The position numbers and the translations under genes are program-made. The notes beneath the pieces are model-generated. The model was not told where the DNA came from and did not search any database. It saw only the letters and a program-made list of their open reading frames with translations. Below are positions 1 through 7,140 of a DNA stretch of 9,854 nucleotides, one piece after another. Within the stretch, counting starts at the first letter, position 1. The number at the start of each line of letters is the position of its first letter. This DNA is from Alistipes sp. (GTDB lineage Bacteria; Bacteroidota; Bacteroidia; Bacteroidales; Rikenellaceae): positions 1-9,854 of the forward strand of contig JAFOZN010000190.1 in NCBI GenBank assembly GCA_017391185.1, in the 5' to 3' direction.

Positions 1-720
1 CGTACGTTTCACATCGAGACCCATAGTACGAGCATAAGCCTCGCCCAAAAGGAGAAGATTCATCGGTTTGATCACCGAAACAGCCAAGACCAAACCCACA
101 AAGACCGCCCCCAAAAGCAACCACAGTTGTTCCGCCGTAACATCACCCAACGAGCCCATAGTCCAGACAACAAAACTCTTCAAGGCCTCCTCGTGGCTCA
201 GATATTGGAGGATCTGCACCACAGCACTCACAGCAGAGCCTATCATCATACCCAAGATGAGAATCACCATCACATCCTTGATGCGTCTGCTCACAACGCC
301 CACCATAGCCAAGACCGCCGCAGAGCCTATCCACGCAGCACCAGCCACGCCAAACGATGATAGGATATGTGAGCCGCCCACGCCCAAAAGCGGAGCTCCC
401 AAGATAAATAGTGCCACACCAAGACTTGCGCCCGAACTCACTCCCAGAACATAAGGTCCAGCCAACGGATTGCGAAACAGAGTCTGCATCTGCAAACCAC
501 TCACCGACAAAGCCGCACCTGCCAAGATAGCAACCACAGCCTTCATCAGGCGTATATCGACCACAATCTTGCGCGTCATCGGATCGCACTCCCCACCCAT
601 CAATGCCGCCACGACACTCTGCGCAGAGATCCCCACCGAGCCGACCATCATATCCACCACAAAAAGCAGTATGATCAGCACCGCAAGCGCGAAAAAAAGT
701 ATGGTAGTTCGACCTCTCAT
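1..720 (-). CDS. FecCD/BtuC-family ABC importer permease, 3' part outside the window
   Basis: Inner-membrane permease of a vitamin B12/haem/siderophore-type ABC importer; it would form the translocation channel together with the lipoprotein encoded just upstream and an ATPase not in view. The frame is open for 240 codons from ATG at 720 to the window edge, and family members are usually 330-350 residues, so about 100 C-terminal residues are missing. Seen: a first hydrophobic helix at about residues 7-28, then the family signature RNPLAGPYVLGVSSGASLG (about residues 84-102), and several further glycine/alanine-rich helices. The start lies 1 nt after the stop of the substrate-binding gene, so co-transcription is near certain. 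No SD is visible before it. Family assignment is secure; the substrate is not determinable, because BtuC, FecD, FhuB and HmuU types share these motifs. Confidence 0.9.
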   Translation of the reverse strand, partial: MRGRTTILFFALAVLIILLFVVDMMVGSVGISAQSVVAALMGGECDPMTRKIVVDIRLMKAVVAILAGAALSVSGLQMQTLFRNPLAGPYVLGVSSGASLGVALFILGAPLLGVGGSHILSSFGVAGAAWIGSAAVLAMVGVVSRRIKDVMVILILGMMIGSAVSAVVQILQYLSHEEALKSFVVWTMGSLGDVTAEQLWLLLGAVFVGLVLAVSVIKPMNLLLLGEAYARTMGLDVKRT

Positions 721-721
721 C

Positions 722-1864
722 TTACTTTAGTTGTTTATAATAATAGAGTTCATATTCGGGCAAAAGCTCAGGATGAAATATTTTACACAGATCCATCAAC
801 ACTATATCGGGACGCACCACGCCTGACTCCCAAAAATCAGATCCGCCACCTGCGGTAGCTCGCTTCGTATTATTATAGACCTCACCCTTGCTTACAGCCT
901 CGACATCGCTAAACTTAGGATTCTGAGCCACCAACTCCTCGATAGAGCCACAAGCTCCAACATTGAGCCACAGATCACTATTGTGAGCATATACCAACGC
1001 CTGCTCCAAATCTATCGGCTGAGAACTATTGCTTTGGCTATCTATGGTATGAGTCTTACCACCCGCATCCTCTATCAGACGCACCATATAACTCTTCTGG
1101 GCTGGTATCACCCACGCATCGCGATACGGAGTGTTAAGCATCACCATAGGCCGCTTCTCGCCAACCCGCTCTCCGATTAGACTCCTCACCTCGCTGTATT
1201 TTTGCTCAATCTTAGAGAACTCCTCCTCAGCCCTCTCTCTACATCCCACAATCTCGCCCAGAGCCACCATCCACTCGGCCTTACCCAACGGCGAAGATTC
1301 GACATATTCACCGATATAGGCATATGGAATTTTCAACTCTCGTAGCTTGTTTTCGATATTATTAGAGGCACTGATACCATACAACAAGACAATATCTGGC
1401 TCAAGCGATAGCAGTAGCTCATAATTGGTATTACCATCATAACCCACATCGCCTACCTTGTCTCGATTGGAGAGCACCCACTCATTGGAGATAAAATCTG
1501 CACCCGACACCCCAACAAGCATCTGCTCGCAACCCATCTGCGAAAGCATAGCCACATAGCTCGATGACATACATATCACTCTGCGGGCCTCACGCTCGAT
1601 ACGCTGGATGCCATCCTGACTGAGGCCACGATACACCCCGCGCGGATCAATTAGCAGACGTTGCTCTACACCATCTGCACCCTGCCACGGATTACGCACC
1701 GAAATCAGCGTAGCTCCACTCGACTCGCAATATCTGATATCAAAACCCTCGGCATACTTGGGTTGATATACCACCTCAGAGAAGGCAGTCGCATCAAAGT
1801 TCCTACCCCCTGCACAACTACCCAAAACGAGCAGACTACATATATATATAATTATCTTCTGCAT
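722..1864 (-). CDS. FecB/BtuF-like periplasmic substrate-binding lipoprotein of an iron-complex/cobalamin ABC importer
   Basis: Predicted lipoprotein of 380 residues that captures a metal chelate or corrinoid in the periplasm and delivers it to the adjacent permease. The signal peptide (residues 1-16) ends in a lipobox LGSC with the lipidated cysteine at 17; this is the only start giving a signal peptide, so the 13-nt overlap with the upstream gene is probably real. Residues about 20-92 form an N-terminal segment with YAEGFDIRY and RNPWQGADG, of the kind found in Bacteroidota members. The periplasmic-binding fold (PF01497 type) follows: RRVICMSSSYVAMLSQMG at about 94-111, VGDVGYDGNTNYELLLSLEPDIVLLYG at about 137-163 as the first lobe, a helical linker at about 195-230, and a second lobe from about 238 with GGKTHTID near 268. 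Substrate unknown; class III binding protein of class II importers is a confident call. Confidence 0.9.
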   Translation of the reverse strand: MQKIIIYICSLLVLGSCAGGRNFDATAFSEVVYQPKYAEGFDIRYCESSGATLISVRNPWQGADGVEQRLLIDPRGVYRGLSQDGIQRIEREARRVICMSSSYVAMLSQMGCEQMLVGVSGADFISNEWVLSNRDKVGDVGYDGNTNYELLLSLEPDIVLLYGISASNNIENKLRELKIPYAYIGEYVESSPLGKAEWMVALGEIVGCRERAEEEFSKIEQKYSEVRSLIGERVGEKRPMVMLNTPYRDAWVIPAQKSYMVRLIEDAGGKTHTIDSQSNSSQPIDLEQALVYAHNSDLWLNVGACGSIEELVAQNPKFSDVEAVSKGEVYNNTKRATAGGGSDFWESGVVRPDIVLMDLCKIFHPELLPEYELYYYKQLK

Positions 1865-3690
1865 ATATCTTGATGAATCTTCTGCACCAGAGCCTTACCA
1901 TTACGGAGAAACTCCTCCTGAGTAAATGAATCGCAATCCTTCTCCATAATCTTCTCTCCAGTACAATCATATAGCAAATATCCCTTTTCGGAAATCACGC
2001 CAAAACCATTATTGAAGCTCCAAAAGCCAAATTTCGGCTCTTCTTGGCTGAAAATATCTCGGCTGAAGACGAACTCCTCGGCCGACAAATCCATCTGACT
2101 GAGCAAAGTCGTAGCAAGATCTGCCTGCGAAGCAAATCTATCCACCCTCATACTCTCCTTTACAGCTCCGCCACACCAAACCATAGGGATACGCTGACGC
2201 TTAGGTGTGCCGATGGCAACATCTGCAGGATAACTGATGCCATGATCCGCCACCAAGACAACGAGCAGATTCTCCCACGCTTCAGAGTCGCGCCACTTCT
2301 CAATCATACGCCCAACCTGCTCATCGGTAAAAGCTGTTGAGTTTAGTATCTTATCCTCAAAAGCCGAATAGGGCACCTCGAAAGGCTCGTGTGAAGAGAG
2401 CGTAAGAAGCGATGCGAAGAATGGCTCTTTCTGCTTGGCAAGCTCCAAGACTTGGTCGGCAAAGAGTTCACATACAACATCATCGGCATAACCCCACTTG
2501 GAGGTCGGAGCATCCAACTTCATATCATCCTGATCTACAATCTGCTGAATTCCCGTACCGTAGAGATAGGAACTTGTATTTGTGAAGTTGGCATCTCCAC
2601 CATACATAAAACTGGTTGCGTATCCAGCCTCAGCCAATCGTCCCGCGATAGATGGCAGAGTATGGGCTTTCTGAGGATACTTCATGACCGAGACAACGGG
2701 ATGGGCTGGATAGCCACTCAAAGTAGCGACTGTGCCTCGATCTGTGCGGAACGAATTTGCATATAAATTTTCGAAACTTATACCCTCTCTCTTCAATCGA
2801 TTAAGATATGGTGTAACCTCTCGCCCCTGAACAACAAGATCTGTCGTAGCGCGTCCGAAACTCTCCAAAAGAATCAGCACAACATTAGGTCTGAGGCTCT
2901 TCAAGACCGATTCTGTAACTCCTTTTTCGCCGCCCCTGAGCTCCTCAAAAATCTGATCACACTCCTGCTCCGAAAAGTATTGGTAATCACTTCGCTTAAG
3001 GTCAGAGCGAGCCGCCGAGGAGAGGAATGAAAATATGGGATTGGTGGCGGCTTGATTCAAAAACATATTCTCGCTGAAATATACCTTGCTCACATTGGCT
3101 GGAGCAGGGCTCACACCGCCTCGGATAGCCAAAAAGAGTAATCCACCCAAAAGTAACATCGAAAAACTTTGACCAACCTTAGGCAAAAGCTTTTTCTTCT
3201 CTACACGATATATTCTAAGCACAAAGGTTAACCCTACAACCATCAATGCCAAATATCCTACGAACAACACAACAGCAGGGAATATATCACTCCACGTAAC
3301 GCTCGCCATAGCCTCCTTGGGCGATGCGAGGTACTGCAAAATGGTGCTATCAAGACGAAAATCCCAATATCTGAAAAGCCCCATATCCACAGCGACCAAC
3401 AGCGACACCATGATTGACACTACCCAGATATAACAGCGCATAACTCTACGGTAAAGCCTTTCAGAAAGCGGAATCCACACCGACAAAAACGCCACAAGCC
3501 ATGGGATAACACTCAGATATCCAGCCACAGTGGAATCAAGATATAACCCATGCAACGAGACATTGAAAAGCTCACTTAACGAAAACTCTGCCGAACGCGA
3601 GGCGTACCACAACAAAAAGATAGGCTTCTGTAGAGCCATCAACACCACAGAGACCATATATACTGCCACCACCGAGAGTATCTTCCTCAT
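1852..3690 (-). CDS. LTA synthase/phosphoglycerol transferase-type membrane sulfatase-fold protein
   Basis: Inner-membrane enzyme of the alkaline-phosphatase/sulfatase superfamily that probably transfers a phosphoglycerol- or phosphoethanolamine-like group onto an envelope glycan or lipid. With ATG at 3690 it has 612 residues: five predicted membrane helices (about 3-23, 56-74, 86-103, 136-159, 176-190), then a periplasmic catalytic domain from about 267. Visible landmarks are NVVLILLESFG with metal-ligand-type Glu276, FRTDRGT with the likely nucleophile Thr320, TLSSHEPF with His434 and VVLVADHG with Asp482/His483, the layout of LtaS-like enzymes. The nucleophile is Thr, not the Cys/Ser of true sulfatases. 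The frame can be extended to a GTG at 3771, but this lies inside the rpsF promoter and upstream of the -7 box at 3711-3718, so ATG 3690 is preferred (ATG 3708 is the alternative). The 3' end overlaps the binding-protein gene by 13 nt. Exact substrate unknown. Confidence 0.88.
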   Translation of the reverse strand: MRKILSVVAVYMVSVVLMALQKPIFLLWYASRSAEFSLSELFNVSLHGLYLDSTVAGYLSVIPWLVAFLSVWIPLSERLYRRVMRCYIWVVSIMVSLLVAVDMGLFRYWDFRLDSTILQYLASPKEAMASVTWSDIFPAVVLFVGYLALMVVGLTFVLRIYRVEKKKLLPKVGQSFSMLLLGGLLFLAIRGGVSPAPANVSKVYFSENMFLNQAATNPIFSFLSSAARSDLKRSDYQYFSEQECDQIFEELRGGEKGVTESVLKSLRPNVVLILLESFGRATTDLVVQGREVTPYLNRLKREGISFENLYANSFRTDRGTVATLSGYPAHPVVSVMKYPQKAHTLPSIAGRLAEAGYATSFMYGGDANFTNTSSYLYGTGIQQIVDQDDMKLDAPTSKWGYADDVVCELFADQVLELAKQKEPFFASLLTLSSHEPFEVPYSAFEDKILNSTAFTDEQVGRMIEKWRDSEAWENLLVVLVADHGISYPADVAIGTPKRQRIPMVWCGGAVKESMRVDRFASQADLATTLLSQMDLSAEEFVFSRDIFSQEEPKFGFWSFNNGFGVISEKGYLLYDCTGEKIMEKDCDSFTQEEFLRNGKALVQKIHQDICRR

Positions 3691-3710
3691 AAAATATAGT
3701 TTTAGCATGA

Positions 3711-3718
3711 CAAAGGTA
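3711..3718 (-). promoter_or_regulatory. Bacteroidota-type -7 box for the leftward operon
   Basis: The minus strand reads TACCTTTG, matching the TAnnTTTG -7 consensus of Bacteroidota. Transcription would begin about 7 nt downstream, giving a leader of roughly 14 nt to ATG 3690 and placing ATG 3708 at or before the start point. A -33 TTTG is not evident; only T-rich sequence lies about 15-20 nt upstream. Moderate confidence, from motif and position only. Confidence 0.5.
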
Positions 3719-3737
3719 GTGAAAAAAGTGAGGAAAA

Positions 3738-3768
3738 TTTTGTTTTCGAGAAAAAGTTTGTATCTTTG
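3738..3768 (+). promoter_or_regulatory. Promoter of the rpsF-rpsR-rplI operon
   Basis: A perfect Bacteroidota -7 box TATCTTTG lies at 3761-3768, with TTTTG at 3738-3742 as the -33 element; the 18-nt spacer is slightly shorter than the usual 19-21. Transcription would start near 3775, leaving a leader of about 36 nt that is A/T-rich and has no SD before ATG 3811. It sits back-to-back with the leftward promoter, the two -7 boxes being about 43 nt apart. Confidence 0.7.
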
Positions 3769-3810
3769 CACCGCTAAAAAAGCACATTAACACTTAATTA
3801 AAAATTAGTT

Positions 3811-4158
3811 ATGAACAATTACGAAACCGTTTTCATTGTCACTCCCGTCCTTTCAGACGCACAGGTAAAGGAGGTTGCTGACAAATTCCAGGGCATCATC
3901 ACCGAGAACGGCGGTCAGATCGTGAATGTGGAGAACTGGGGCCTCAAGAAGCTCGCATATCCTATTCAGAAGAAGACTACCGGTTTCTACTTCCTCGTTG
4001 AGTTCGAGGCAGAGGGTGCATTCATCGACAAGCTCGAGACTGCTTATCGCCGTGACGAGCGTATCATTCGTTTCTTAACTTTCAAGCAGGACAAGTTCGC
4101 TGTAGAGTACTCTGCAAAGCGTCGTGCAAAGCTTGCTAACAAATCACAGGAGGAGTAA
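3811..4158 (+). CDS. rpsF: 30S ribosomal protein bS6
   Basis: Small-subunit protein of the platform that forms a pair with bS18. The 115-residue product begins [16 protein letters not shown], contains the family's [25 protein letters not shown] segment (about residues 43-67) and the [12 protein letters not shown] strand (about 80-91), and ends in a short basic and acidic tail. The length matches Bacteroidota bS6, which lacks the long acidic extension of E. coli S6. It is first in an operon with rpsR (3-nt gap) and rplI, and there is no priB or ssb in between. Start ATG 3811 is the first in frame after the promoter at 3738-3768, and the leader has no SD. Confidence 0.98.
   Translation: MNNYETVFIVTPVLSDAQVKEVADKFQGIITENGGQIVNVENWGLKKLAYPIQKKTTGFYFLVEFEAEGAFIDKLETAYRRDERIIRFLTFKQDKFAVEYSAKRRAKLANKSQEE
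4148..4155 (+). promoter_or_regulatory. Strong Shine-Dalgarno site of rpsR
   Basis: AGGAGGAG lies 6 nt before ATG 4162. It overlaps the last codons of rpsF (Gln-Glu-Glu), so part of it may simply reflect coding. Strong SD sites are uncommon in Bacteroidota, and rplI carries the same octamer at the same spacing. Confidence 0.6.
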
Positions 4159-4161
4159 ACT

Positions 4162-4440
4162 ATGGCACAGGAGAATGTAAAGGGCGGTGAGATTCGCTAT
4201 TTGAATCCCGTATCAGTAGATGTAAAGAAGAAGAAGTACTGCCGTTTCAAGAAGCTCGGTATTAAGTACGTAGATTATAAGGATGGTGAGTTCTTGAAGA
4301 AGTTCCTCAACGAGCAGGGTAAGATTTTGCCACGCCGTCTCACAGGTACTTCACAGAAGTTCCAGAAGAAGGTAGCTCAGGCTGTTAAGCGTGCACGTCA
4401 CCTTGCAATTTTGCCATTCGTAACCGATTGTATGAAATAA
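4162..4440 (+). CDS. rpsR: 30S ribosomal protein bS18
   Basis: Small-subunit protein of 92 residues that pairs with bS6 on the platform near the 3' end of 16S rRNA. The C-terminal half carries the diagnostic block from about residue 48: [17 protein letters not shown], then a basic helix [19 protein letters not shown]. The N-terminal segment contains a [10 protein letters not shown] stretch with the single cysteine at about 27. In Bacteroidota, bS18, bS6 and bS21 are reported to help mask the anti-SD sequence, which makes the strong SD in front of this gene notable. It follows rpsF by 3 nt and precedes rplI by 20 nt. Confidence 0.98.
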   Translation: MAQENVKGGEIRYLNPVSVDVKKKKYCRFKKLGIKYVDYKDGEFLKKFLNEQGKILPRRLTGTSQKFQKKVAQAVKRARHLAILPFVTDCMK

Positions 4441-4446
4441 TTAATG

Positions 4447-4454
4447 AGGAGGAG
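4447..4454 (+). promoter_or_regulatory. Strong Shine-Dalgarno site of rplI
   Basis: AGGAGGAG lies 6 nt before ATG 4461, in the 20-nt non-coding gap after the rpsR stop, so coding constraint cannot explain it. It fixes the rplI start at 4461 rather than the in-frame ATG at 4428, which lies inside rpsR. Confidence 0.7.
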
Positions 4455-4460
4455 AGCAAT

Positions 4461-4901
4461 ATGGAAGTAATTCTTATCAAAGACGTAGAGAACTTGGGTT
4501 ATGCTAACGAGATCGTTAACGTGAAGCCAGGTTATGCAAATAACTACTTGATTCCTCAGGGTTTCGCTAAGGCTGCTACTGCATCTGCTAAGAAGGTGTT
4601 GGCTGAGAACCTCCGCCAGCGCGCTCACAAGGATGCTAAGATTTTGGCTGACGCTCAGGCTTTGGCAGAGAAGATCGCTAACTTGCCTTTGACTATCACA
4701 GTTAAGGCTGAGGAGGGTAAGATCTTTGGTGCTGTAACTTCAGCTGACGTTGCTGAGGCTTTGGCTGCTAAGGAGATCGTTGTAGATCGTAAGGCTATCG
4801 CAGTTGACTCTATCAAGACTGTTGGTGAGTACACTGCCACTGTTAAGCTTCACCGCGAGGTTAAGGCTACAGTAGCTTTGTCAGTTGTAGCTGAGGAGTA
4901 A
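4461..4901 (+). CDS. rplI: 50S ribosomal protein bL9
   Basis: Large-subunit protein of 146 residues that binds 23S rRNA near the L1 stalk base and extends along the subunit. It begins MEVILIKDVENLG, carries the N-domain signature GYANNYLIPQGFA (about residues 24-36), a long connecting helix (about 41-74) rich in Ala/Lys, and the C-terminal domain with KIFGAVTSADVAEAL at about 87-101. An in-frame ATG at 4428 would add 11 residues with no family counterpart and lies inside rpsR, so 4461 is used. Alanine is encoded very often by GCT, as expected of a highly expressed gene. It is the last gene of the operon, 34 nt before the terminator. Confidence 0.98.
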   Translation: MEVILIKDVENLGYANEIVNVKPGYANNYLIPQGFAKAATASAKKVLAENLRQRAHKDAKILADAQALAEKIANLPLTITVKAEEGKIFGAVTSADVAEALAAKEIVVDRKAIAVDSIKTVGEYTATVKLHREVKATVALSVVAEE

Positions 4902-4935
4902 TTTTTGCAGAAAACTCTTTTTAAAGAGATCAGAT

Positions 4936-4969
4936 AGACAGATTCCCTTTTGGGAATCTGTCTTTTTTT
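4936..4969 (+). terminator. Rho-independent terminator of rpsF-rpsR-rplI
   Basis: AGACAGATTCCC (4936-4947) pairs perfectly with GGGAATCTGTCT (4952-4963) around a TTTT loop, a 12-bp stem followed by an uninterrupted T run through 4969. It begins 34 nt after the rplI stop and points rightward. Confidence 0.93.
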
Positions 4970-4980
4970 ATGTAATTTTG
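4948..4980 (+). promoter_or_regulatory. Promoter of thiL, with its -33 box in the terminator loop
   Basis: TAATTTTG at 4973-4980 fits the TAnnTTTG -7 consensus, and TTTTG at 4948-4952 lies exactly 20 nt upstream as the -33 element. The -33 box is made of the terminator loop plus the first base of its 3' arm. Transcription would start near 4987, leaving about 15 nt to ATG 5002 with no SD. Confidence 0.7.
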
Positions 4981-5001
4981 TAGAAACATAGATTTTTTAC
5001 A

Positions 5002-6036
5002 ATGAACGATAAAAAACGTACCGAGATTGCCGAATTGGGCGAGTTTGGTTTGATTGATGAGTTGACCAAGGGCTTTGAGCCACAAAACAAGAGAACACTC
5101 CGAGGCGTAGGAGATGATGCAGCTGTGATTGCCGCAGGGCGTGACGATGCAATAGTGATCTCGACAGATAGTCTGTTGGAGGGTGTAGATTTCGACCTCA
5201 CATATTTCCCACTCAAACATCTGGGTTATAAGGCTGTGACGGTGGGTGTAAGCGACATCTTGGCGATGAACGCCACACCTGAGCAGATTATGATCTCGTT
5301 GGGAGTATCCTCAAAGTTGCCCGTAGAGGCGTTGAAGGATCTCTACGAGGGTATAGAGTTTGCCTGCAAGGAGATGGAGGTGGATTTGGTAGGTGGCGAC
5401 ACTTCGGCCTCGATGACAGGGCTTGTGATCAACATCACCACCATTGGTCGCGCAAAGCGCAAAGCGATAAGTTACCGCAGCGGTGCGCAGCTAAACGACC
5501 TGATCTGCATTACAGGCGATTTGGGCTCAGCATATATGGGACTCAGCTTGTTGGAGCGCGAGAAGCGTGTTCTGCGCGATATAGCCAACCCTGAGCCTAA
5601 GTTTGAGGGTTATGAATACTTGTTGCAGAGCTACCTGAAACCTCGTGCACGCAAGGATATCATAGAGATGTTGGCCGAGGAGGGCATCGTACCTACCTCG
5701 ATGATTGATATATCGGATGGCTTGGCAAGCGAGGTGTTGCAGATATGTAAGGCATCGAAGTGTGGCGCACGCATATATCTGAATCGTATCCCTATCGCCA
5801 AGCAGACCTCTACTTTGGCCGAAGAGATGCACACCGATCCTGTAATTGCGGCTTTGAACGGCGGAAATGATTATGAACTCATGTTCACCGTACCGCTTGA
5901 GATGCAGGAGAAGGTAATGCGCCTTGGCGTAATAGATGTCATAGGTCATATCACCAAGGAGTCAACAGGAGCATATCTCGTGACACCCGATGGCAGCGAC
6001 ATCAAACTCAGAGCTCAAGGTTTTAAAGAGGAGTAG
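5002..6036 (+). CDS. thiL: Thiamine-monophosphate kinase
   Basis: Cytoplasmic ATP-dependent kinase making thiamine diphosphate from thiamine monophosphate, the last step of de novo cofactor synthesis. The 344-residue product shows the PurM/ThiL-family motifs in order: GVGDDAAV (35-42), STDSLLEGVDF (54-64), VSDILAMNA (83-91), GGDTS (131-135), TGDLGSA (171-177), KPRAR (213-217), MIDISDGLASE (234-244) and GGNDYELMFT (287-296). The acidic residues that bind Mg-ATP are all present, so it looks functional. It is slightly longer than E. coli ThiL. No TPP riboswitch is visible upstream: the leader is only about 15 nt. The stop is 2 nt before the next start, so it is the head of a transcript with the DUF4838 gene. 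Confidence 0.96.
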   Translation: MNDKKRTEIAELGEFGLIDELTKGFEPQNKRTLRGVGDDAAVIAAGRDDAIVISTDSLLEGVDFDLTYFPLKHLGYKAVTVGVSDILAMNATPEQIMISLGVSSKLPVEALKDLYEGIEFACKEMEVDLVGGDTSASMTGLVINITTIGRAKRKAISYRSGAQLNDLICITGDLGSAYMGLSLLEREKRVLRDIANPEPKFEGYEYLLQSYLKPRARKDIIEMLAEEGIVPTSMIDISDGLASEVLQICKASKCGARIYLNRIPIAKQTSTLAEEMHTDPVIAALNGGNDYELMFTVPLEMQEKVMRLGVIDVIGHITKESTGAYLVTPDGSDIKLRAQGFKEE

Positions 6037-6038
6037 AG

Positions 6039-7106
6039 ATGAACAAGACATTTAGAAAGACATTAGTCGTAATAGGTACCATAGCGATCTTCGTAGCACT
6101 AAAGTTTGCCGCGCAGGAGTATTGGAAATACATCAACACTCCGTTCTTCCAGACGCGCGGTGTAGTACTATTTTGGGATGACGTCAATAAACCCGAAAAG
6201 CTGGATTGGATCAAGCTCTGCAAAGATGCCAATCTCAATACCATCAGCGTCTACGCCCATGACAACGTGCGTCAGCAGGAGGATTACAAGTCATTCCTTG
6301 AGCGTTGTAAGGCCGAAGGACTCCACATCGACTATGAGGAGCATGCTATCTCTATACTTTTGCCTCGCACACACTTTGCCGAGCACCCAGAATGGTTCCG
6401 TATGGATGAAAACGGAGTGCGTGTAGCAGATGCCAACTGCTGTCCATCATCGGAGGAGGCGTTGGAAGTGATAGCCAAGAATGCCAAAAAGGTGGCAAAA
6501 TTGCGCCAACCGACTAATCACAAACACTTCTTCTGGTTGGATGATGGCAGACCTGTATGCCAATGCGATAAGTGCAAGGAGCTAAGCCCAAGCGATCAGG
6601 CACTCATCATTGAGAATCGCATCATCAAAGCCCTGCGCGAGGAGGATCCAGAGGCAATGCTTGCACATCTTTGCTACGACAATACACTTCAAGCTCCAAC
6701 TAAAATCAAAGCCGAGGAGGGTGTTTTCTTGCAATTCGCACCATTCTATCGCAGTTGGGATCATCCGCTCTCGGAGCGTGAAGCTCAGCGCGATGGGCAG
6801 AAGTTAACGCATGGCGACTATTTGGATGCTTTGGCGGCTAATCTCAAGGTATTCCCCAAAGAGACGGCTCAGGTTTTGGAGTATTGGATGGATGTTTCGC
6901 TTTTCAGCGGTTGGAGCAGACCTCAAAAGCGTCTGAAGTGGAACAGAGAGGTATTTTTGAAGGATTTGGAAACATATGCCAGCTTCGGCATTCACCATAT
7001 AATGAGTTATGCAGCCTTTATAGATGCTGACTATATGGAGATGTTCGGCGATGTTAGTTTTGTGGGAGAGTATGGATCAGGACTCCATAAATATAGAGAG
7101 TATTAA
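6039..7106 (+). CDS. Membrane-anchored DUF4838-like TIM-barrel protein, function unknown
   Basis: A 355-residue protein with one N-terminal hydrophobic helix (about residues 8-24) preceded by basic residues and not followed by a lipobox, so probably a signal anchor holding the rest in the periplasm. The body reads like an alpha/beta-barrel glycosidase-type fold: GVVLFWDDVN (41-50), NLNTISVYAHD (66-75), EGLHIDYEEHAISILLPR (93-110), HPEWF, CCPSSEEAL (134-142), FFWLDDGRPVCQCDKCKELSPSD (164-186), then LAHLCYDNTLQAPTKI. The CxCxxC cluster (Cys174, 176, 179) after a W-x-DDG turn and the following S-P-S-D resemble the DUF4838 domain found beside glycoside hydrolase-like modules. Asp168/Asp169 and Glu100/Glu101 are candidate active-site acids, which is inference. 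Translation is probably coupled to thiL (2-nt gap; GAGGAG 5 nt before ATG). Activity and substrate are unknown. Confidence 0.75.
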   Translation: MNKTFRKTLVVIGTIAIFVALKFAAQEYWKYINTPFFQTRGVVLFWDDVNKPEKLDWIKLCKDANLNTISVYAHDNVRQQEDYKSFLERCKAEGLHIDYEEHAISILLPRTHFAEHPEWFRMDENGVRVADANCCPSSEEALEVIAKNAKKVAKLRQPTNHKHFFWLDDGRPVCQCDKCKELSPSDQALIIENRIIKALREEDPEAMLAHLCYDNTLQAPTKIKAEEGVFLQFAPFYRSWDHPLSEREAQRDGQKLTHGDYLDALAANLKVFPKETAQVLEYWMDVSLFSGWSRPQKRLKWNREVFLKDLETYASFGIHHIMSYAAFIDADYMEMFGDVSFVGEYGSGLHKYREY

Positions 7107-7140
7107 CTAACATATAGATTTATCTAATAAAGAAGAAGCT

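Noticed and set aside
143..589. Long open frame antiparallel/out of frame within the permease gene
   Set aside because: Its translation is Cys/Gly/Arg-rich with no family resemblance, while the frame starting at 720 gives an unmistakable FecCD permease.
4428..4460. Earlier in-frame ATG for rplI
   Set aside because: It lies inside rpsR, adds residues absent from bL9, and the strong SD at 4447-4454 points to ATG 4461.
4981..5001. TPP riboswitch before thiL
   Set aside because: The leader is about 15 nt and lacks the conserved TPP-box sequences; there is no room for an aptamer.
7055..7062. TAGTTTTG inside the DUF4838 gene as a possible promoter of the GH97 gene
   Set aside because: It matches TAnnTTTG, but no TTTG lies 19-21 nt upstream, and a few such octamers are expected by chance in a window this size.
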